A stretch of DNA of 49,549 nt from Fundidesulfovibrio putealis DSM 16056. GTDB lineage: Bacteria; Desulfobacterota; Desulfovibrionia; Desulfovibrionales; Desulfovibrionaceae. The position numbers and the translations under genes are program-made. Positions 44,931 through 49,549 of this stretch are shown here, piece after piece (position 1 is the first letter of the stretch; each line of letters starts with the position of its first letter). The stretch is from positions 256,320-305,868 of the forward strand of contig NZ_KE386886.1 in the NCBI RefSeq assembly GCF_000429325.1, written 5' to 3'. The notes beneath the pieces were generated by a model. That model saw nothing but the letters and a program-made list of their open reading frames with translations. It was not told the origin of the DNA and did no database searches.

Positions 44931-45086
44931 TCATAGTCTCTTTGACACAATGAGAACAATTAGTATTATGAGTATTAATCCAACCCCCCCACTCGGACCA
45001 TATCCCCAACCCGTGCTGTACGGCCATGTTGGAAAAGAACCGAGCAGTAGCAGTACCAACAGAACTAAGAGCACTATCCGTAGCAC
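44931..45086 (-). CDS. DUF3309 small membrane protein
   Basis: 51 residues: two hydrophobic helices around the diagnostic centre SFPTWPYSTGWGYGPSGG. This is the whole of the DUF3309 family, whose function is unknown. The start is a GTG at 45086 with AAGGAG seven bases upstream; a longer frame to 45359 crosses the next gene. It sits within the stress cargo of the island. Confidence 0.88.
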   Translation of the reverse strand: MLRIVLLVLLVLLLLGSFPTWPYSTGWGYGPSGGVGLILIILIVLIVSKRL

Positions 45087-45117
45087 ATCAGTTCTCCTTG
45101 TGGTTAAGTGATGGGAA

Positions 45118-45390
45118 TTATTCTCGCTCGCCGAACTCCACCATGAGCTCGGCTCTACTGGCGTAACGCCTCTCGGGAACGATCTTGATAAGACCAAGCA
45201 CCGTTTCGTCCGCGCCGTTCTGTTTGGCCTGTCTGAGGATGTCCGCTTCACTGGCCGGGAAGGCAATCCATCGAATATACTTGGACATGTTTGCCGAATG
45301 AAGGTTTTGGTCGCCGTTGAGCGAACCGCTGCCGAGCAAATCGTCGGCCTGTGTTTCATTCGTACGGGAGGCTTTTGAAGCAGTAGGCAT
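45118..45390 (-). CDS. DUF2795 domain protein
   Basis: 90 residues. The C-terminal 55 contain the DUF2795 pattern YIRWIAFPASEADILRQAKQNGADETVLGLIKIVPERRYASRAELM. The first 34 are polar and probably disordered. The function of the family is unknown; it occurs near stress genes in many genomes. The ribosome site at 45390 is weak, and the internal ATG at 45288 that gives only the domain is an alternative start. Confidence 0.85.
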   Translation of the reverse strand: MPTASKASRTNETQADDLLGSGSLNGDQNLHSANMSKYIRWIAFPASEADILRQAKQNGADETVLGLIKIVPERRYASRAELMVEFGERE

Positions 45391-45909
45391 GATAAATCTC
45401 AGATATCGTTATCTTGTTTCTTTAGAGAGCACCTACTGGCCATCCGCGCCGTCTTGTTGCAGCCTATCTCCTTGGTTACAAACCACTTCTAATTCGGTTT
45501 GAGATCTCGAGTTCTTTCCCTTGTGAATGTCCACAACTGAAAGAGCACATTTTACAGCATCGCAATCATAGCAGCCTTTTCAACGCGGTCAAACCATTTC
45601 TGTCGATACTGGTGCCTATCGATCCATATTTTCTTGAATGATAACATCTTATTAAACATGGACCAATGTGAACTATTTGTAATGTGAAGTTCAGATCAGC
45701 ACATTTTCAAAATACAACTCAGGAATTATTGCATATAACTGAGCTGCAACCAAGTAACGGCTTTATTCACATTTTCCGTCACCACTCAATCCCGCTTGTT
45801 GGTTGACCAGCTTCAAAAATGTGATACGTTCACGGTAAGCTTTGTTCTCCTGCCCATATCCTGCCGGGCATGACCGCACTGCCCATACGATCTCCCCCAA
45901 GGAGCCCCC
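45391..45909. other. AT-rich divergent intergenic region in the island
   Basis: About 520 bases separating the leftward stress genes from the rightward FAD-Rieske gene. It is clearly AT-richer than the genes, with several T/A runs around 45560-45740, and probably holds divergent promoters. No gene or strong hairpin is seen. Confidence 0.45.
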
Positions 45910-47457
45910 ATGAAAACGCAACCAGTCGGCGTACCTTTGCCCCATCAATCGGTCTGGGCGGCGACAGTTGAACGCCCGATGTTTTCTCCACTGGAGGGAA
46001 ATATCCGAACCGACGTATGCGTCATTGGCGCGGGGATCGCCGGGCTGACAACAGCGTATGAACTCATCCAGGCGGGGAAGAACGTAGTGGTGCTCGATGA
46101 CGGCCCGCTCGCCGGGGGGATGACCGAGGCGACCACGGCGCACCTCACCTGCGCCATCGATGACCGCTATTGCGCGATCGAACGATGGCACGGCCAGGAG
46201 GGGGCGCGGCTTACGGCACAGAGCCACTCGGCGGCCATAGATCGCATTGAGGAGATTGCTAAGAATGAGGCAATCGACTGCGATTTCCAACGGGTGGATG
46301 GGTATTTGTTTTGGCCGTCCAGGCTACATGACGACATGTTGCGTGAAGAAATGGAGGCGGCACACAGGGCAGGGTTGACCGATGTGGTGAAGGTCGATCG
46401 TGCGCCCTTTGAGTCTTTCGAATCCGGACCCGCACTACGATTTCCCAGGCAGGGGCAGTTTCATCCGCTCAAGTACCTCTTGGGGGTGACCGGGGCGATC
46501 ATGCGCGACGGGGGAAGAATCTATTGCAACACCCATGCGGATACCATCGAGGGGGGCGACGCCGCCAAAGTAACTACCGGAAACTCCGTAGTGCACTGCG
46601 ATGCCATCGTGGTGGCCACGAACACGCCCATAAACGACCTGCTGGTGATTCATACCAAACAAGCTGGATACATGACCTACGTCATAGGTGCGAAGATTCC
46701 TCCGGGCCATGTTGAGCGGGCGCTGTATTGGGATACGGAGAATCCTTACCATTACGTGCGCGTACAGCCCGTCCAGAAGAATGGTGAAGAATATGAGCTG
46801 CTCATAGTAGGTGGGGAAGACCACAAATCCGGCCAGGCAGAGGATACCGGCGAGAGGCATCAGCGCCTGGAGACGTGGGCCCGGGCGCGGTTCAAGGCGA
46901 TGGGAGAGATTGAATTCACCTGGGCCGGAGAGGTGCGGGAGACAACGGACGGTCTCGCGTTCATCGGGCGCAACCCACTGGATAAAAAGAATGTGTTTAT
47001 CGTGACCGGTGACTCCGGGATGGGGATGACCCACGGAACGATTGCGGGGATGCTCCTGAAGGACATGATTCTTGGAAAGGAAAACCCGTGGGAGAAATTG
47101 TACGACCCCTCTCGGATAACCCTGAGCGCGTCGGGAAACTATGCCAGAGAAACGCTGAACATGATGGCGCAGTATCGGGATTGGTTTACGGCGGGTGATG
47201 TGGAATCGGTGGATGCGATTGAAAAGGGAACCGGCGCAATCCTGCGGCGCGGAATGAAAAAAATTGCTGCATTTCGCGATGAAACCGGAACAATACACGA
47301 GATGTCGGCTGTTTGTCCCCATCTGGGGGGAATCGTGCGCTGGAACCCAACCGAAAAGACCTGGGACTGTCCATGCCATGGGTCACGATTCAAAGAAACA
47401 GGGGCGGTGATGATGGGACCGGCGAATACCAACCTGGCCCCGATTAAGGACGACTGA
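45910..47457 (+). CDS. FAD-dependent oxidoreductase with C-terminal Rieske 2Fe-2S domain
   Basis: 515 residues. The N-terminal DAO-type FAD domain has the dinucleotide fold VCVIGAGIAGLTTAYEL (about 36-52) and later GLAFIGRNPLDKKNVFIVTGDSGMGMTHGTIAG (about 345-380). The C-terminal Rieske domain (about 430-515) binds its cluster with CPHLGG and CPCHGSRF. Such fusions transfer electrons between a small substrate and the cluster; the substrate is unknown. AAGGAG precedes the ATG. It faces away from the other stress genes and is followed by the DUF5661 gene. Confidence 0.94.
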   Translation: MKTQPVGVPLPHQSVWAATVERPMFSPLEGNIRTDVCVIGAGIAGLTTAYELIQAGKNVVVLDDGPLAGGMTEATTAHLTCAIDDRYCAIERWHGQEGARLTAQSHSAAIDRIEEIAKNEAIDCDFQRVDGYLFWPSRLHDDMLREEMEAAHRAGLTDVVKVDRAPFESFESGPALRFPRQGQFHPLKYLLGVTGAIMRDGGRIYCNTHADTIEGGDAAKVTTGNSVVHCDAIVVATNTPINDLLVIHTKQAGYMTYVIGAKIPPGHVERALYWDTENPYHYVRVQPVQKNGEEYELLIVGGEDHKSGQAEDTGERHQRLETWARARFKAMGEIEFTWAGEVRETTDGLAFIGRNPLDKKNVFIVTGDSGMGMTHGTIAGMLLKDMILGKENPWEKLYDPSRITLSASGNYARETLNMMAQYRDWFTAGDVESVDAIEKGTGAILRRGMKKIAAFRDETGTIHEMSAVCPHLGGIVRWNPTEKTWDCPCHGSRFKETGAVMMGPANTNLAPIKDD

Positions 47458-47614
47458 CCCTTGCCGGCCGGTGCATGCCGGAAACCGGTCTTTCCTAATA
47501 ACCCAGAAAGTAAAACAGCATGTATTACTCTGAATTTATGATTACACACAGGAAGTATTTCATTGGCATGGCACTGTGTATACTTTTTTAAACCACTCTG
47601 AAGGAGAAAACGAA

Positions 47615-47887
47615 ATGTCAGCTAAACAAGTTTTCACAACTGAGCAGGCCCGTAAAATCGGTGATCAGCTGGGTGTTGATTGGAGTCGCTTCGACACGGA
47701 ACAATTCCGCATGGGTTTGAATGTTGAACTGGAGCATGGCCTGATTGAACCGTCAACGGACGTGACAGGCAACGACCCCATACTCACCGGCAAAATAGCA
47801 CTCGCCCATCTCAACGAGTTTGCCGATTACTACACCCGTTTAAAAAAAATGGAACAGGAAGCCAAACATGGGAAAAGCCAGAGCTGA
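47615..47887 (+). CDS. DUF5661 protein
   Basis: 90 residues. It matches DUF5661, a family of unknown function, through FTTEQARKIGDQLGVDWSRFDTEQFRMGLNVELEHG, then TDVTGNDPILTGKIALAHLNEFADYYTRLKKME. It is acidic with no signal or membrane segment. AAGGAG lies nine bases before the ATG at 47615; an upstream in-frame ATG at 47576 has no ribosome site. Confidence 0.85.
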   Translation: MSAKQVFTTEQARKIGDQLGVDWSRFDTEQFRMGLNVELEHGLIEPSTDVTGNDPILTGKIALAHLNEFADYYTRLKKMEQEAKHGKSQS

Positions 47888-48347
47888 TTCAAACATGGTT
47901 ACATCAGCTGGCAGAATTCCATCAGGGTTTCGTCAGCGGTGGCTGCTCATTGGCGGTTTGAGCCGGACCCGGCTTTCTTGGACACCGAATTGGGCCTGTA
48001 GAGGAACATTGTGCACCATGTTATTACGCATTCTACTTTCTTCACTTTCTCTGGTTGTCCTCGTTGACCTGCCGGGTTTCTTCGGACCACCTCAGCCATT
48101 GCTTTTGGCGCGAAAGACCCGGACCCGATGCATTTGACTGTCGAGCCTCTCTCCGACATCCACGTCGATGGGACGGAAGTTGCGATTCCGAAAGCGCCGT
48201 TCCGGCTAATTTTCAAACCGACAATGGCGGCAAGCGCCCAGAGGATCTCGTGAATTTCCAACGATTCTGACATGTTGAATATTCTATTCTGGCTTTTGTC
48301 CTCCAACCATAGAAATCTTAAGATGGCTCCAGGACGCCCCTTTGGTG
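47888..48347. other. Unassigned region between DUF5661 and the integrase
   Basis: About 460 bases. A leftward frame of 119 codons (47947-48306) is open but has no ribosome site, family or compositional support, and rightward frames look like chance. The region may be a decayed gene left from an earlier form of the island. Confidence 0.4.
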
Positions 48348-49355
48348 CTATCCCCGCTTCATCCCAGCCAGTCGATCCGCCAACCGCGCCGTTCTCAGGT
48401 GCGTGTAGCGCGCCAGCATTTGCAGCGTCTTGTGTCCTGTCACAGCCTTGATCTCCATGACATCCAGGTTCGTAAGCTCGAAGAACCTGCTGGTAGCCTC
48501 ATGGCGAAGGTCATGGAAACGAAGGTCATCAAGCTTTGCCTTCTTGCGCGCAAGCTTCATGGCGGTCGTGATCTGATCTTCCGAGAAGTTAAACACCGAT
48601 TTCTGATCAATACTGCGCGGCAACTCACGCAGAACGGCTAACGCCCTCGGGCTGAGCGGAACCGTGCGGGTTTCGCTATTCTTCGTTTCCGACAAAACCA
48701 CATTCCGGTTCCCCAGGTTGACGCATTTCCAGCGTAGGTCTGCGATCTCCTTCCGGCGCATGGCGGTTTCCAGTGCGAACAGAATGACCGGCTTGAACCG
48801 TGGTGATGCGACAGCCAGCAGCCGTTCTTCCTCACCGTCTTCAAGGCGTCGGTCGCGGCCCTTGGCTGGCCTGGGCTTCGCTGCCAGGGCCACGGGGTTT
48901 TGCAGGCTTTCCATGCCCCAATCCGAGCGGGCGTAGTTGAAGAGTTTGGAGAGCAGAGCAAAATCCAGGCGGATGGTGTTGCCGCTCGCGCCCTCGGCTT
49001 CCCGCTCCCGCCGCAGGTCGGCAATGTCCTTGGCGCGGATGGTGGCCATGATCCGGTGGGCGAGGGTCCTCTTCTGAAGGAACCTGGCCCGGTCGGTCTC
49101 ACGCTTGGGGTGCTTCAGGCGCGGAATATACTCCTTGATGTAGCGATCGAGGCACTCGCTCAGCGTGTATTGCTCGGCTTCCTTCGCTGACACGAAGAGG
49201 CTCTTGTTCATGTTCGTCTCGACATCCTTGGCCCAGGCTTCCGCCTCCACCCTGGTGTTGAAGGTCTTGCAGGTGGTGGGGTAGCCCCTTTTGCGGATTC
49301 TGGCCTCCCACTGATAGAGGCAGCGCTTCTGGGATGTCGTCATATCGCGCTCCAT
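48348..49355 (-). CDS. Tyrosine-type site-specific integrase
   Basis: 335 residues. An N-terminal arm-binding and core-binding region (about 1-165) precedes the catalytic domain with Arg200 (TAMRRKEI), His281 and Arg284 (HDLRH), His308 (GHKT) and Tyr317 (ARYTHL), all intact. It should integrate and excise the island at the tRNA-Leu 3' end, whose right copy begins 100 bp upstream of the gene. GGAG precedes the ATG at 49355; ATG 49343 also has a good site. Confidence 0.95.
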   Translation of the reverse strand: MERDMTTSQKRCLYQWEARIRKRGYPTTCKTFNTRVEAEAWAKDVETNMNKSLFVSAKEAEQYTLSECLDRYIKEYIPRLKHPKRETDRARFLQKRTLAHRIMATIRAKDIADLRREREAEGASGNTIRLDFALLSKLFNYARSDWGMESLQNPVALAAKPRPAKGRDRRLEDGEEERLLAVASPRFKPVILFALETAMRRKEIADLRWKCVNLGNRNVVLSETKNSETRTVPLSPRALAVLRELPRSIDQKSVFNFSEDQITTAMKLARKKAKLDDLRFHDLRHEATSRFFELTNLDVMEIKAVTGHKTLQMLARYTHLRTARLADRLAGMKRG

Positions 49356-49400
49356 TATTGCTCCACTCTTCTCGGAAGCAGGTGGGGCAACATTGGAACC

Positions 49401-49443
49401 AAAAGTCAAATAGGCCAATTTCTCATTGCAAGAAATTGGCCTA
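49401..49443 (-). terminator. Second copy of the tRNA-Leu terminator hairpin
   Basis: TAGGCCAATTTC (49411-49422) and GAAATTGGCCTA (49432-49443) form a twelve-pair stem with a nine-base loop. The hairpin is the same as that at 41243-41275 with compensating changes. T-rich minus-strand sequence follows. Confidence 0.75.
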
Positions 49444-49454
49444 ACATGTTGAAT

Positions 49455-49500
49455 TCATGGTGCCCGAGGCCGGACTCGAACCGGCACGACCCTTTCGGAT
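49455..49500. repeat. Right attachment site: 46-bp direct repeat
   Basis: Perfect copy of 41287-41332. It marks the integrase-proximal end of the island; unlike the left copy, tRNA-Leu similarity continues past it to about 49514. Confidence 0.92.
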
Positions 49501-49514
49501 CAAGGGATTTTAAG
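49458..49514 (-). pseudogene. 3' half of tRNA-Leu(UAA)
   Basis: Read on the minus strand: anticodon loop CTTAAAA (49508-49514, anticodon TAA at 49510-49512), 3' anticodon stem TCCCTTG, variable arm with CCGAAAGGG, T-arm, acceptor and CCA. The sequence 5' of the loop does not pair with TCCCTTG and has no D-arm, so no complete tRNA is present here. The intact gene probably lies to the right of the window. Confidence 0.8.
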
Positions 49515-49549
49515 TTGCTGAAATCGTTCAATCTTATCCATGGCTTACC

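Larger units (their letters stand above)
41287..49500. mobile_element. Integrated genomic island in tRNA-Leu(UAA) with stress-response cargo
   Basis: About 8.2 kb between perfect 46-bp direct repeats of the tRNA 3' end, with a tyrosine integrase 100 bp inside the right repeat. Cargo genes have AT-richer spacers than the flanking chromosome and encode general stress proteins, a metal-transporter homologue and an FAD-Rieske enzyme. No replication, conjugation or phage structural gene is present, and no excisionase is recognised, so it is a simple integrative island or the remnant of one. Confidence 0.88.

Noticed and set aside
47947-48306. 119-codon leftward gene
   Set aside because: No ribosome site, no recognisable domain, and no biased codon use like neighbouring genes.
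1-49549. CRISPR arrays, rRNA, insertion-sequence transposases
   Set aside because: No regularly spaced direct repeats, no rRNA-like sequence and no transposase frame were seen by reading.

Overview
The window is high-GC bacterial DNA from a Gram-negative organism: it encodes an outer-membrane TamA/TamB pair, lipoprotein signals, periplasmic proteins and a cytochrome bo3-type quinol oxidase. The mix of tandem chemoreceptors, RsbU-like phosphatase, 7TMR-DISM histidine kinase and molybdenum hydroxylase suits a Desulfovibrio-like member of the Desulfobacterota. That placement is an inference from gene style; no rRNA or other phylogenetic marker is present.

Layout. 1-4978 (minus): a tandem duplicated chemotaxis block, mcp-cheW-mcp-cheW, with the last cheW cut by the window edge. 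5520-10165 (minus): a seven-gene arsenic operon, arsR-arsC-permease-small thioredoxin-periplasmic thioredoxin-ccdA-acr3, with a recognisable promoter carrying a perfect 17-bp palindrome and a strong terminator. 10493-15321 (plus): complete cyoABCDE for a quinol oxidase. 15404-18350 (plus): a solitary NMT1-type binding protein overlapping a Cache-HAMP-PP2C phosphatase. 18472-24568 (plus): tamA and tamB, separated by a 36-bp perfect palindrome. 24785-25282 (minus): an RRM RNA-binding protein with a long leader. 25715 onward: a truncated PP2C phosphatase. 26147-29427 (minus): five small exported proteins of unknown function. 29745-32395 (minus): a LuxR-type response regulator and its DISM histidine kinase.

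32788-37452 (plus): a GNAT-like protein translationally coupled to a three-subunit molybdenum hydroxylase (Mo, 2Fe-2S, FAD). It converges on 37520-41161 (minus): an HATPase-GNAT fusion, a histidinol-phosphate-type aminotransferase and an MFS transporter, also coupled by overlaps. The two GNAT proteins look like distant paralogues, which suggests the two converging operons form one uncharacterised system.

41287-49500: a genomic island in the 3' end of tRNA-Leu(UAA), bounded by a perfect 46-bp direct repeat and encoding a tyrosine integrase at its right end. Its cargo is a stress package: UspA, an Nramp-related transporter, PRC-barrel protein, CsbD, BON protein, DUF3309, DUF2795, an FAD-Rieske oxidoreductase and DUF5661. 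The right-hand tRNA copy also lacks its 5' half, so a further element probably lies beyond the window in the same tRNA locus.
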